Origin: Oscillospiraceae bacterium HV4-5-C5C
GTDB lineage: Bacteria; Bacillota; Clostridia; Saccharofermentanales; Fastidiosipilaceae
Assembly (NCBI GenBank): GCA_012034405.1
Contig: JAAVLZ010000020.1
Span: 1-56,354, forward strand
Length of the DNA: 56,354 nt
Direction: 5' to 3'
This document shows, piece by piece, positions 27,792-35,767 of this stretch. Position 1 is the first letter of the stretch, and each line of letters opens with the position of its first letter. The notes below the pieces were generated by a model. The model saw only the letters and a program-made list of their open reading frames with translations, ran no database searches and was not told the DNA's origin. A program made the position numbers and the translations under genes.

Positions 27792-27822
27792 GCCGCGCTG
27801 ACACATCCTGCGTCAGCGCGGC
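27792..27822 (-). terminator. Hairpin between ygfK and hyuA
   Basis: An 11-bp perfect stem (GCCGCGCTGAC with GTCAGCGCGGC) with a 9-base loop begins 9 bases after the ygfK stop. The minus-strand continuation TGTTTTAAG has a short T-run, so it may be a partial terminator or an RNA-stabilising stem that sets hyuA output. Confidence 0.6.
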
Positions 27823-27830
27823 CTGAATCC

Positions 27831-30830
27831 TTAACCTGGCAGGCAGTAAGCCCGTTCTTTGATAAAGTCCAATATCAGATTTCTGACCTCAGGCGGACAG
27901 GCCTTGGTATCTGCAGTCAACCTGAACTCACTGATCTGGCCCAGCCAGCGTAAGCGGACCTGGCGACAATCAGCGTCCAGGAAGACAAAGCCGGCATTTT
28001 CACTGTCAGCAAAATCACGCGCTGAAGCAAAGAAGGTGAACTTATCCCGATACGGCGCGCTGCTGTAGGGGCAGAATGTCTCACAGTTGCCGCACTCATT
28101 ACATAACGGATCCAGGTGGACAATCTGCAGGCGCCCACCGGAGCGGACCGTGATATTGGCGCGGTTGGGACAAACATCCACACAGCATTCACAGATAGTC
28201 TGACATTCCAGACATGCGCCGGCCTGGCCAAAATCCGCTTCATTCAGGATCAGGGTTGATCGCTTATCCAGCACCTTTCTTCCGTCAGGGTTGGTATTTT
28301 GTTCCAGGTACTGTTCTGGCTGAAAGGCGCAAATATCTTTGACCGCTGTGGTGGCATCGGCGATGGCTTCAACTATGGTAGCCGGTCCGCGGTGGGCGTC
28401 ACCAATCACGTAGACGCCGCTGAGATTGGTTTCCAGATTGTTCTGGCAGATCACACGACCGCGGCTATCCATATCAATGCCGCTGGCAGCAAAGTCCGCC
28501 GGATCTACCTTCTCACCGACGGCAGCAATCAGGGTATCCGCCGGTATCACTTTAATATCTCCGGTTGGTTCCGGCCGGCGGCGTCCATCCGGCCCGGCCT
28601 CACCCAGTTTCATGACCCGCAAGGTCAGCTGGCCGTCCTTCAGCGCTTCAGGTGAAAGACATTCGGCCAGCACCGCGCCGTCATGAACAGCCAGTTCCAG
28701 TTCCTCTTCATCAGCCGGCATATTGCGCTTGTCGCGCCGGTAGACAATGGTGACGGACGCCACACCCTGCAGTCTTAAGGCCGACCGGGCGCAGTCCATA
28801 GCGGTGTTGCCGCCGCCTGCCACCACAATATGGCGGCCATAAGGGTTAGTTTCAGGTTCACGGCGACGCTGTCGCAAGAATTCTATCGCGTTGATAGCCT
28901 CCCCTTCCTGCAGACGCAGCGCACCCGGAGCCTGCGCGCCGGTGGCAAAGATCACATAATCAAAGCCCTGGGCACGGAGAGCCGCCACATCGGGCGCCGC
29001 CTGTCCGAAGATAAACTCCGCGCCCAGGCGCCTGGCCAGCTCGACATCCCGTTCAACCCATTCAGAAGGGATTCTGAACTCCGGGACAACGTGGCGGACA
29101 ACGCCTCCGGCAGTTTGTTCCCGCTCAAAGACCGTGACCGGGTAACCGCTGCGGGCTAAAAAATGCGCCGCTGCAATACCGCCGGGGCCGGCACCGATGA
29201 CCGCGGTGCGGGGGCGGTCCTGTTGAATCCGGTTTTGATAAGCTGGCAGCACGTCTTCATAAGCCTCTCGCGCCGCCTCCAATTTTGCGCCGCGGATATT
29301 CACTGAACTCTCATAAAAGCCGCGGGTACATTTGGTCATACAGGGATGCGCGCAGACGGTGCCGGTTATATAAGGCAGCGGGTTGCGCTCCAGAATAACC
29401 TCCAGCGCTTCCTGATAGCGCTCGGCAGCGACCAGGCGCAGATAGGCCGGAATATCCTGATGTATCGGACAGCCGCCGCGGCAGGGCGCGGTAAAGCAGT
29501 CAAAATAGGGCACTTTATCTTTGAGTTTACGCGACTGCGGCAGTTTAACTGATTTTTGATAGTGCGAGTCCCGGCCGGCGTCCTCCAGCAAATGCTCCAG
29601 ACGCGGCAGATCCACGCCTGTAAAAGGAGCGTAGGTCAGGCTATCGCTGAGCGAGGCTAACTGGCGCAGCCGCTGGTAGCCGCCGACTTTCAGCAGCGTA
29701 GTCGCAACTGTGATCGGCCAGATGCCGCAGTTATACAGCGCGCTGAGGTTACGGGCATCGGCGCCGCCTGAGTAGGAGATTCTCAACTGGCCGTCAAAGG
29801 CGGCACTTAAGCGACGAGCCAGGGCCAGGCTGAACGGAAACAGGGACCGGCCGGACATGTACATTTCCTGTCCGGGCAGTACCTGGCCGTCATTATCTAC
29901 CGGGAAAGTGTTGGTCAGCTTAACGCCAAACTGCAGATTCCTGGCAGCCGCTTCAGCTTGAAGGCGTTTGAACATCGGTACCGCGTCCTCAAATTGCAGG
30001 TCTTCTTTAAAATGGTGGTCATCAAACGCTACGTAATCAAAGCCATGGCGGTCTGCTTCCTGCCTGGCGTACTCATACCCGAGCATGGTAGGGTTGCATT
30101 TAACAAAAGTATGAAGGTTTTTTTGCGTCAGTAAATAGTGAGCGATGCGCTCAATTTCCTGGGGCGGACAGCCATGCAGGGTCGATAGCGTAATTGAGCG
30201 GCAGACCTGAGATGAAATGGTCTCCGCATAGGCCTGATCAACCTGCTCAAAGCGGTCCAGATGCGCCAGCAGCCAATCTGTGCACTCAGTCCAGATGGCT
30301 GTCCGGGCAGCGTCCTTCATATTTTCAATATATCCGTCAATTTTAGGCGACTGGATGCCGGCCAGGTCATAGCCGACGCTCATATTGAAAATAAATCCGT
30401 TCGGGCTGCCCAGGCCGTACTCTTTGGCCAGCAGTTTTAAGACAAACCAGGCTTTGATATATTCATCCTGAGCCTGCGGTACCCGTAATTCCGTAGACCA
30501 TTCCACGTTGTAGCATTCGTCCCGCGCGTCTATACAAGGTTTAGCGACGGGGAGGTCCTCCCCGTCTATGATCTGGACGGTTTTCACCTCAAAAAAGCGA
30601 GCACCGGCCACATACGCCGCGATAATATTCTGCGCCAGCTGGGTATGCGGACCCGCCGCTGGTCCAAAGGGTGTTTCAAGATGTTCGCCAAATAAATCCA
30701 GCTGCCGCCTGGGATTGGCGTGGTGGATGTGATGCCTGGCAACGCCAAACATCTTGCCGTCTTTCTGATATTCCGTCTGTACCCAATCCATCAGCTGAGC
30801 GATGCTCAGCGGGGTCATTCTGTCACTCAT
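27831..30830 (-). CDS. ygfK: YgfK: putative selenate reductase-type FeS flavoprotein
   Basis: 999 residues with three parts: a dihydroorotate dehydrogenase-like barrel (1-430), a GltD-like region with N-terminal FeS cysteines (about 440-530, CFTAPCRGGCPIHQDIP and CAHPCMTKC), FAD-binding AVIGAGPGGIAAAHFLARSG (about 545) and NADPH-binding VVAGGGNTAMDCARSAL, then two C-terminal ferredoxin clusters (about 870-925, CLECQTICECCVDVCP and CNECGNCETFCP). Annotated historically as a selenate reductase subunit, it is now linked to anaerobic purine breakdown, where it likely reduces a purine-derived double bond. RBS GGAGGA. It lies 27 bases downstream of ssnA. Confidence 0.96.
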   Translation of the reverse strand: MSDRMTPLSIAQLMDWVQTEYQKDGKMFGVARHHIHHANPRRQLDLFGEHLETPFGPAAGPHTQLAQNIIAAYVAGARFFEVKTVQIIDGEDLPVAKPCIDARDECYNVEWSTELRVPQAQDEYIKAWFVLKLLAKEYGLGSPNGFIFNMSVGYDLAGIQSPKIDGYIENMKDAARTAIWTECTDWLLAHLDRFEQVDQAYAETISSQVCRSITLSTLHGCPPQEIERIAHYLLTQKNLHTFVKCNPTMLGYEYARQEADRHGFDYVAFDDHHFKEDLQFEDAVPMFKRLQAEAAARNLQFGVKLTNTFPVDNDGQVLPGQEMYMSGRSLFPFSLALARRLSAAFDGQLRISYSGGADARNLSALYNCGIWPITVATTLLKVGGYQRLRQLASLSDSLTYAPFTGVDLPRLEHLLEDAGRDSHYQKSVKLPQSRKLKDKVPYFDCFTAPCRGGCPIHQDIPAYLRLVAAERYQEALEVILERNPLPYITGTVCAHPCMTKCTRGFYESSVNIRGAKLEAAREAYEDVLPAYQNRIQQDRPRTAVIGAGPGGIAAAHFLARSGYPVTVFEREQTAGGVVRHVVPEFRIPSEWVERDVELARRLGAEFIFGQAAPDVAALRAQGFDYVIFATGAQAPGALRLQEGEAINAIEFLRQRRREPETNPYGRHIVVAGGGNTAMDCARSALRLQGVASVTIVYRRDKRNMPADEEELELAVHDGAVLAECLSPEALKDGQLTLRVMKLGEAGPDGRRRPEPTGDIKVIPADTLIAAVGEKVDPADFAASGIDMDSRGRVICQNNLETNLSGVYVIGDAHRGPATIVEAIADATTAVKDICAFQPEQYLEQNTNPDGRKVLDKRSTLILNEADFGQAGACLECQTICECCVDVCPNRANITVRSGGRLQIVHLDPLCNECGNCETFCPYSSAPYRDKFTFFASARDFADSENAGFVFLDADCRQVRLRWLGQISEFRLTADTKACPPEVRNLILDFIKERAYCLPG

Positions 30831-30857
30831 AAGATATCCTCCGCAATAGCTGTTGTG

Positions 30858-32189
30858 TTATGCGTTGATGCGCTGCCACAGATCCGCTGCCTGTGTCCTG
30901 GCCTGGCTGAAAATTTCCGTTTCATCCAGTTCAGTCAGCTGCCGGTTTTCCATCAGTACCCGGCCGTTAATGATCGTGTCGGTCACCTGACGCCCATTCG
31001 TTCCAAAGAGCAGATGTGAGTTCAGATTTTGCTCTGTCAATGGTGTAAGCGGATCATAATCCATGACAATCACATCCGCAGCCGCGCCGGCCTTTAGCAC
31101 ACCCAGCGGCGCTTTAAAATAGCGATTGGCTAATTGAGGATTATTAACAAACAGCAGTTCAGGAATCTCCGCCCAGGCGACCGTCGGGTCACAAAGGTAG
31201 TGCTTGTGCAAAATATTGGCAACTTTGTATGACTCCAGCATATCATTGGTATATCCATCCGTACCCAGGCCTACCGCTATGCCTTCATGTACCATATCCA
31301 GTACGGCCGGGCAGCCGACGGCATTGCCCATATTGCTCTCCGGATTGTGCACCACCATAGTGTTCGTCTCCTTGAGTAATTCCCTCTCCTGGCGATTGAT
31401 ATGGATGCAGTGGGCGGTTATGGTTTCAGGTCCCAGAATCCCCCAGTCAAAAAGCCGGTTGACAATACGTTTGGAATATTTATGCAGAGAATCATATACA
31501 TCATCCAGCCCTTCAGCTACATGGATATGATAACCGGTACGCTCAGGCAGCTGACTGCGGCAGTAATCCAGCGTTTCATCTGACAATGTAAAAGCCGCGT
31601 GCATACCCATCATGCCATATTGCATGTCATCCGTCCGCTGGCGGCTGGTTTCAATAAAGCGCACGTTTTCCCTTACAGCAGCCCGCATTTTGTCCTGTCC
31701 GTCGCGGTCTGAAATCTCATAGCACAGACAAGTCCGCACCCCGCAGCGATCTGCGGCTTCACTGATGGCTCCCAGACTGCCGTCAATTTCTCCATAGCTG
31801 GCATGGTGGTCAAAAACCGTCGTGACCCCATTTTTTATACAGTCAATGTACGTAGTCATGGCGCTGAGATAATTGTCCTGATTGTTCAGTGTCCGGTCAA
31901 TCTTCCACCACTGGCCTTCAAGAATATCCAGAAAGCCTTTGGGGGCATAGCCCCTGATACTGAGCCCGCGGGCGAAGGCACTGTAAATATGATTATGCAT
32001 ATTAATCAGACCAGGCATAATCAGACCGCCGTGGGCATCCACCACGCTGGCCGCCGGATATAAAGCAGCCAGTTCCTGCGCTTTACCGATTTGTTTGATT
32101 TTGCTGTCCTCAATCAGGACGGCGCCATCGTTAATCAGCGGGCGGACAGGATCCCGGGTTATCACGTTCCCATTCGTTACTAACAGCAT
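30858..32189 (-). CDS. ssnA: SsnA-type aminohydrolase
   Basis: A 443-residue amidohydrolase-superfamily deaminase (cytosine/guanine/chlorohydrolase group). Metal site: INMHNHIYS, HIHVAEGLDD, AHCIHINR and GLGTDGYTND. The SWISS-known SsnA of E. coli belongs to the ssnA-ygfK-ygfM-xdhD set; in uric acid degraders it is required, presumably for an amidine or ring hydrolysis. First gene of the ssnA-ygfK-hyuA transcript. RBS AGGAGG 7 bases before the ATG. A perfect promoter lies about 165 bases upstream with a structured leader, and the divergent neighbour is a YheO-type regulator. Confidence 0.95.
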   Translation of the reverse strand: MLLVTNGNVITRDPVRPLINDGAVLIEDSKIKQIGKAQELAALYPAASVVDAHGGLIMPGLINMHNHIYSAFARGLSIRGYAPKGFLDILEGQWWKIDRTLNNQDNYLSAMTTYIDCIKNGVTTVFDHHASYGEIDGSLGAISEAADRCGVRTCLCYEISDRDGQDKMRAAVRENVRFIETSRQRTDDMQYGMMGMHAAFTLSDETLDYCRSQLPERTGYHIHVAEGLDDVYDSLHKYSKRIVNRLFDWGILGPETITAHCIHINRQERELLKETNTMVVHNPESNMGNAVGCPAVLDMVHEGIAVGLGTDGYTNDMLESYKVANILHKHYLCDPTVAWAEIPELLFVNNPQLANRYFKAPLGVLKAGAAADVIVMDYDPLTPLTEQNLNSHLLFGTNGRQVTDTIINGRVLMENRQLTELDETEIFSQARTQAADLWQRINA

Positions 32190-32355
32190 CGATCATCCTC
32201 CTAAAGCAAATTCTCCAACTCGCCTTGGGGATTTTTCCTATTTATGCTGATCTCTGACCTCCGGTCATATAACTGGCCAAATAAGAAAAAGCACCAGTGC
32301 TCATTGAAGCATGAACAGCCCGTGCGCTTGGCACTTCTTTACAGCCATCATTCTA
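32190..32355 (-). promoter_or_regulatory. Long foldable leader of the ssnA operon (candidate regulatory RNA)
   Basis: About 165 bases of untranslated RNA lie between the ssnA promoter and start. AGUGC (32335-32331) can pair with GCACU (32300-32296), or with GCAC just downstream; alternatively AGCA-CUGG-UGCU (32301-32290) folds into a short hairpin followed by UUUUUCUU. These pairings exclude each other, the pattern expected of an attenuator or riboswitch expression platform. A second hairpin (32255-32267) precedes the RBS. It does not match the purine riboswitch consensus that I know. Ligand and function are unproven; the alternate stem is only four base pairs. Confidence 0.4.
32255..32267. 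repeat. Perfect palindrome TGACC-TCC-GGTCA
   Basis: A 5-bp perfect inverted repeat with 3-base spacer in the divergent ssnA/regulator region. As DNA it could be an operator for the neighbouring YheO-type regulator; as RNA it forms a hairpin in the ssnA leader. Confidence 0.35.
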
Positions 32356-32361
32356 AATAAA

Positions 32362-32390
32362 ATTATATCAGCAAGAATTTTTTTAAGCAA
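32362..32390 (-). promoter_or_regulatory. Promoter of the ssnA-ygfK-hyuA operon
   Basis: TTGCTT (32390-32385) and a perfect TATAAT (32367-32362) on the minus strand, separated by 17 bases. Confidence 0.75.
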
Positions 32391-32490
32391 GTTGTCTTGA
32401 AATATTTTTTGTCGCGATCACTGCGGAGACGGGTTTTTAAGATTTACGTCAATTATGCCTATTAATATTAACCATGCCGCAGAATTTCCT

Positions 32491-32519
32491 TTGTATCTTT
32501 TATCACCATATGCTATCAT
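32491..32519 (+). promoter_or_regulatory. Promoter of the YheO-type regulator
   Basis: TTGTAT (32491-32496) and TATCAT (32514-32519) are 17 bases apart and the -10 carries an extended TGC. Transcription would start about 65 bases before the ATG at 32590, back to back with the ssnA promoter. Confidence 0.6.
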
Positions 32520-32589
32520 ATTGACTTGCAGTTCTACTTTTCTCGGTCGCTCTGGAAACAGCGGCAACTGTATCAGGAATGAGGTTCAT

Positions 32590-33246
32590 ATGTTATCTGG
32601 TGAAAAGCTGACTTTCCTCAAACAATTTGCTCAGGCCATCGCCAAACAGTTTGGCCAGGACTGCGAAGTCGTTGTCCATAATATTGACGCGGCAAAAGCA
32701 GAAAGTCATATAGAGTTCATTGAAAACGGCCATGTATCTTCCCGCTCTGTGGGCGAAGACGCCTCGCACGTTGTACTGGAAGCGATGCGCAAGGATCCGG
32801 CTGAGCTTCATGACCGCCTGGCGTATCTGACCCGTACCCATGACGGCCGGATTCTTAAATCCAGCACGCTTTATATTAAGGCCGCAGATGGACAGCTGGA
32901 CGGTATTCTGTCGATAAATTATGATATCTCCGCCCTGCTGACCGTAGATCGTGCGCTGAAGGCTTTACTGGCGGTGGAGGCTGATGTGCCGGATAAGGAA
33001 CCTCAGACCATTCCGCAGACTGTTAATGAATTGCTGGATGATCTGATCCGGGAATCCGTAAAGAAGGTCGGTAAACCTGTTGCCTTAATGAATAAAGAGG
33101 ATAAGATGACTGCCATTCAATTCTTAAATCAGAATGGGGCCTTTTTAATCACCAAGTCAGGTGATAAAATTTCTAAGTTTTTTAATATCTCTAAATACAC
33201 CATGTACGGCTATATTGACGCCAAGCAAGGCAACAGCGTGAACTGA
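32590..33246 (+). CDS. YheO/DauR-type transcriptional regulator
   Basis: 218 residues from the ATG at 32590 (MLSGEKLTF), preceded by GAGG 5 bases upstream; in-frame codons back to 32455 overlap the promoter and are not coding. The N-terminal YheO-like PAS domain (FGQDCEVVVHNI, SINYDISALLTVDRAL; residues 1-120) probably senses a small molecule; the C-terminal helix-turn-helix (DKMTAIQFLNQNGAFLITKSGDKISKFFNISKYTMYGYI, residues about 170-213) binds DNA. Relatives such as DauR control amino acid catabolism. The divergent placement suggests that it controls the purine-degradation operons; direction of control is unknown. Confidence 0.88.
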   Translation: MLSGEKLTFLKQFAQAIAKQFGQDCEVVVHNIDAAKAESHIEFIENGHVSSRSVGEDASHVVLEAMRKDPAELHDRLAYLTRTHDGRILKSSTLYIKAADGQLDGILSINYDISALLTVDRALKALLAVEADVPDKEPQTIPQTVNELLDDLIRESVKKVGKPVALMNKEDKMTAIQFLNQNGAFLITKSGDKISKFFNISKYTMYGYIDAKQGNSVN

Positions 33247-33295
33247 AGGTCCTGAGCTGAAGATACAAAATAAAAAGCCACCCGGCAAGAGTAAC

Positions 33296-33335
33296 ATGAC
33301 CCCGCCTTCCTGCTCGTGCAAGAAAGCGGGGTCAT
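33296..33335. terminator. Inverted repeat between convergent genes
   Basis: A 10-bp perfect stem ATGACCCCGC / GCGGGGTCAT around a 20-base loop that itself contains paired bases (CTT with AAG). It sits between the regulator and aquaporin, which converge. No clear T-run follows on either strand, so its efficiency as a terminator is uncertain. Confidence 0.45.
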
Positions 33336-33423
33336 CTCAGTATCAGCGGATCGCTTATTTATGCGAAGCTCTGCGGTCTCAAGCAGCTGCCCGCCTGAAT
33401 CTGTAAACTCAGCTTTGGGAATC

Positions 33424-34119
33424 TCAGGCAAGCGTCTTTTTGCTGTAAAAATAGCGATGGACCACTCCTGCCAGCGCTCCGCCGGCAAATGGTGCAAGGA
33501 TAAAGACCCAGACCTGCTGCAAAGCGGTACCGCCGGTAAAGACTGCCGGGGCCAGACTGCGGGCGGGGTTGACCGATGTCCCGGTCAGCGGGATGCCGAT
33601 TAAATGGACCAAAGTCAAAGTCAAGCCGATCATAAGGCCGGCCAGATTAGCGGTTTTATCACTGGCGGTTACCCCCAGTACAGTCATGACAAATACAAAG
33701 GTCAGCACCAGTTCCACCACCAGCGCTCCGCCTAAACCCAAACCTACACCACTCAGTTTACCGTAACCGTCAGCACCATATCCCTCAAGGCTGGAATTAG
33801 CCAGCACGATGGAAAAAACCGCTGACGCGGCAAAAGCGCCGGCTACCTGACCCACCACATAGCCGATAAAATCTTTGACGGTCATCCCGCCGCTGACCAG
33901 CACGCCCAGTGACACCGCCGGATTAACATGGCAGCCGGAAATTGGTCCGATAGCGTAGGCTGCAGCCACAATGGACAGGCCAAAAGCCAGCGCGATGGCC
34001 ACAACACCTAAAAACCCGCTGCCGGTCCCGCCGGTATAACCGCCGGTTACCACAGCAGTACCACAGCCAAAAAACACCAGCACAAAGGTACCAAAGAACT
34101 CCGCTATGTACTTTTTCAT
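33424..34119 (-). CDS. aqpZ: Aquaporin Z-type water channel
   Basis: A 231-residue MIP-family membrane protein with six transmembrane helices and two half-helices carrying NPA boxes (GCHVNPAVS, 66-68; TSVNPARSL, 184-186). The predicted selectivity filter is Phe46, His172, Thr181 and Arg187, the water-selective AqpZ pattern and not the glycerol facilitator pattern. RBS GAGGG. It stands alone on the minus strand between a convergent regulator and a divergent nitroreductase. Confidence 0.95.
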   Translation of the reverse strand: MKKYIAEFFGTFVLVFFGCGTAVVTGGYTGGTGSGFLGVVAIALAFGLSIVAAAYAIGPISGCHVNPAVSLGVLVSGGMTVKDFIGYVVGQVAGAFAASAVFSIVLANSSLEGYGADGYGKLSGVGLGLGGALVVELVLTFVFVMTVLGVTASDKTANLAGLMIGLTLTLVHLIGIPLTGTSVNPARSLAPAVFTGGTALQQVWVFILAPFAGGALAGVVHRYFYSKKTLA

Positions 34120-34453
34120 AAGTCCCTCACTTTCCTGATCGCACTCTGATCAGTCACAATATGTTTACCTTTATATGATAGAAACATATACAGATTTTGC
34201 CTACGCCCAGGTTACAAATATTACGACGGATAGAATAATCTTGACTGCAGAAATTGGCAAATAATTATTTTCAGATGCAAGCGAGGATCCTGGCCCAAGT
34301 GCATATAATGTTCATCTGCTCACTATAAAGCGCCGGAAGCCACTCCGTCAAAGGCAGATATCTTGAAAAATGGCTATACTGTCAAAGAGCAGGTGTTCCT
34401 TGCAGACTAATTGACTTAACTCAGCAGAAATTCTTTTACAGGAGGCGACAATC
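34120..34453. other. Intergenic region between aquaporin and nitroreductase
   Basis: AT-rich, without a supported reading frame. It holds several -10-like hexamers (TATAAT at 34304-34309 and TATACT at 34375-34380 on the plus strand) but none with a convincing -35 at the right spacing, so the divergent promoters cannot be placed with confidence. Confidence 0.4.
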
Positions 34454-34981
34454 ATGCTGGAAATATTTAACCGCAGGAGTGTCCGTCAATTTACCAGACA
34501 ACCCGTTGAAGCAGATAAGATTGATAAATTGCTGCGGGCAGCCATGCAGGCGCCCTCAGCTGCCAATCAGCAGGCCTGGGAATTTGTGGTCGTGCAGGAC
34601 CGGCAAAGGCTGGCTGAAGTGGCCCGGACCTCCCCTTACGCCAAACCAGCGGCGGAGTCTTCAGTCGCCTTTATTCTGCTGGCGGATGAAAACAGGCTGA
34701 AGGTTCCGACGGCCTGGGAGCAGGATATGGCAGCAGCGGCTGAAAACCTGCTGCTGGAAGCGGTTCATCTGGATCTCGGCGCGGTCTGGCTTGGCGCCGC
34801 GACTTCTGATATAGTCATGGAGAAGCTGCGCCGCCTGTTCAACCTGCCGGAAACCCTCCGTCCTTTTGCCATAATTGCGGCAGGTTATCCGGACGGACCG
34901 CAGCCTCCCGTCACCAGCCGCTATCAGCCGCAGCGGGTTCACTATGAAAAATGGCAGAAAGAAGGAACGCAGAATGATTAA
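34454..34981 (+). CDS. Nitroreductase-family FMN oxidoreductase
   Basis: A 175-residue protein with the nitroreductase FMN-binding N terminus (IFNRRSVRQFTRQPV), PSAANQQAWEFVVVQD, and the VWLGAATSD region. Family members reduce nitro compounds, quinones or flavins with NAD(P)H; the substrate is unknown. RBS AGGAGG 8 bases upstream. Its end overlaps by 8 bases the start of a small ABM-domain gene, so the two are co-translated and may act on a common quinone-like substrate. Confidence 0.9.
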   Translation: MLEIFNRRSVRQFTRQPVEADKIDKLLRAAMQAPSAANQQAWEFVVVQDRQRLAEVARTSPYAKPAAESSVAFILLADENRLKVPTAWEQDMAAAAENLLLEAVHLDLGAVWLGAATSDIVMEKLRRLFNLPETLRPFAIIAAGYPDGPQPPVTSRYQPQRVHYEKWQKEGTQND

Positions 34982-35264
34982 ATTAGTTGCTGACAATTAC
35001 ATCCGGGCAGATAAGCTGGAGGAATTCCTTACGGTAGCAAAGCAGCTGGTTCAGGAGACGAAGGCTCACGACGCCGGTTGCATCCGCTATGAGTTGCTGC
35101 AGGATGTCAAGGATCCGCTGCACTTGACCATGTTGGAGGAATGGACGGATAAGGATGCTTTAGCCAAACACTCACAGTCCGCGCATTTTATATCCGCGAT
35201 GCCTCACTTTGCCAGTCTGGCAGCCAGGCCCGGAGAGACGCATCTCTTCCAGCAATTAGCTTAA
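34974..35264 (+). CDS. ABM-domain protein, putative quinol monooxygenase-like
   Basis: A 96-residue antibiotic biosynthesis monooxygenase fold protein (KLVADNYIRADKLEEFL, HDAGCIRYELLQD, LTMLEEWTDKDAL, HSQSAHFISAMP). The ATG at 34974 has GAAGGA about 7 bases upstream; codons before it are inside the nitroreductase frame. YgiN-like proteins of this family act on quinols, others are of unknown role. Overlaps the nitroreductase stop, indicating translational coupling. Confidence 0.88.
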   Translation: MIKLVADNYIRADKLEEFLTVAKQLVQETKAHDAGCIRYELLQDVKDPLHLTMLEEWTDKDALAKHSQSAHFISAMPHFASLAARPGETHLFQQLA

Positions 35265-35306
35265 CGCAGCAGTTTGCCGGCCAGGCAGCTGGTTCAAGCA
35301 GAGTCA

Positions 35307-35335
35307 TTGACAGGCCGCGGGACTGGCGCTATACT
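35307..35335 (+). promoter_or_regulatory. Strong promoter for tRNA-Ala
   Basis: TTGACA (35307-35312) and TATACT (35330-35335) with a 17-base spacer, 12 bases before the mature tRNA 5' end. Confidence 0.9.
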
Positions 35336-35347
35336 AAGTCTCGCTTC

Positions 35348-35423
35348 GGGCTCATAGCTCAGTTGGGAGAGCGCTGCGTTCGCATCGCAGAGGTCGAGGG
35401 TTCGAATCCCTTTGAGTCCACCA
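35348..35423 (+). tRNA. tRNA-Ala (anticodon CGC)
   Basis: A 76-base tRNA with complete cloverleaf. The acceptor stem GGGCTCA/TGAGTCC carries the G3:U70 wobble pair that is the identity element for alanyl-tRNA synthetase. The anticodon arm CTGCG-TTCGCAT-CGCAG gives anticodon CGC for GCG codons; the T-arm has GTTCGAATC and CCA is encoded. It is expressed alone from its own promoter and ends at an intrinsic terminator. Confidence 0.97.
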
Positions 35424-35428
35424 TCACA

Positions 35429-35457
35429 ATCCTGTCTCGTAATGGGACAGGATTTTT
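35429..35457 (+). terminator. Terminator after tRNA-Ala
   Basis: An 8-bp stem (ATCCTGTC / GACAGGAT) with a 9-base loop is followed by a T5 run, 6 bases past the tRNA 3' end. Confidence 0.9.
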
Positions 35458-35767
35458 CTATACCATTTTGTTTACCTTATGCGTCACGCAATCACAACGA
35501 TGAATCAGAAAACTGACTGGCTACCTGCTGGCGTTGAGGAAGAGGAATAAAATATCTGCGCGGTAGCTGATTCCGTCCGCCGTGATAAAAAACTCCGATG
35601 GTCTTTTAAAAAACTGAGCAGCCAGCGACGGACCCATCCTGCGCTGCAGCAAGGCTGATATTTCAGCTGCGCTTTAAACTGAACTGATGCTGATTCAAGT
35701 TCCGGGCGTTTTGTTTCCCTGAGGCTGAGTGACCGTAGAATCCAGGCCAGACGGTAAGGCGGCTGAC
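35458..35767. other. Intergenic region without a gene
   Basis: About 310 bases between the tRNA terminator and the amidohydrolase stop codon. Neither strand has a reading frame with a ribosome binding site, and no clear terminator for the operon ending at 35768 was found. Confidence 0.45.

Noticed and set aside
32190-32355. Classical purine (guanine/adenine) riboswitch in the ssnA leader
   Set aside because: The conserved TATA...GTTTCTACC...CCGTAAA core is missing; the leader was kept only as an unknown candidate RNA.
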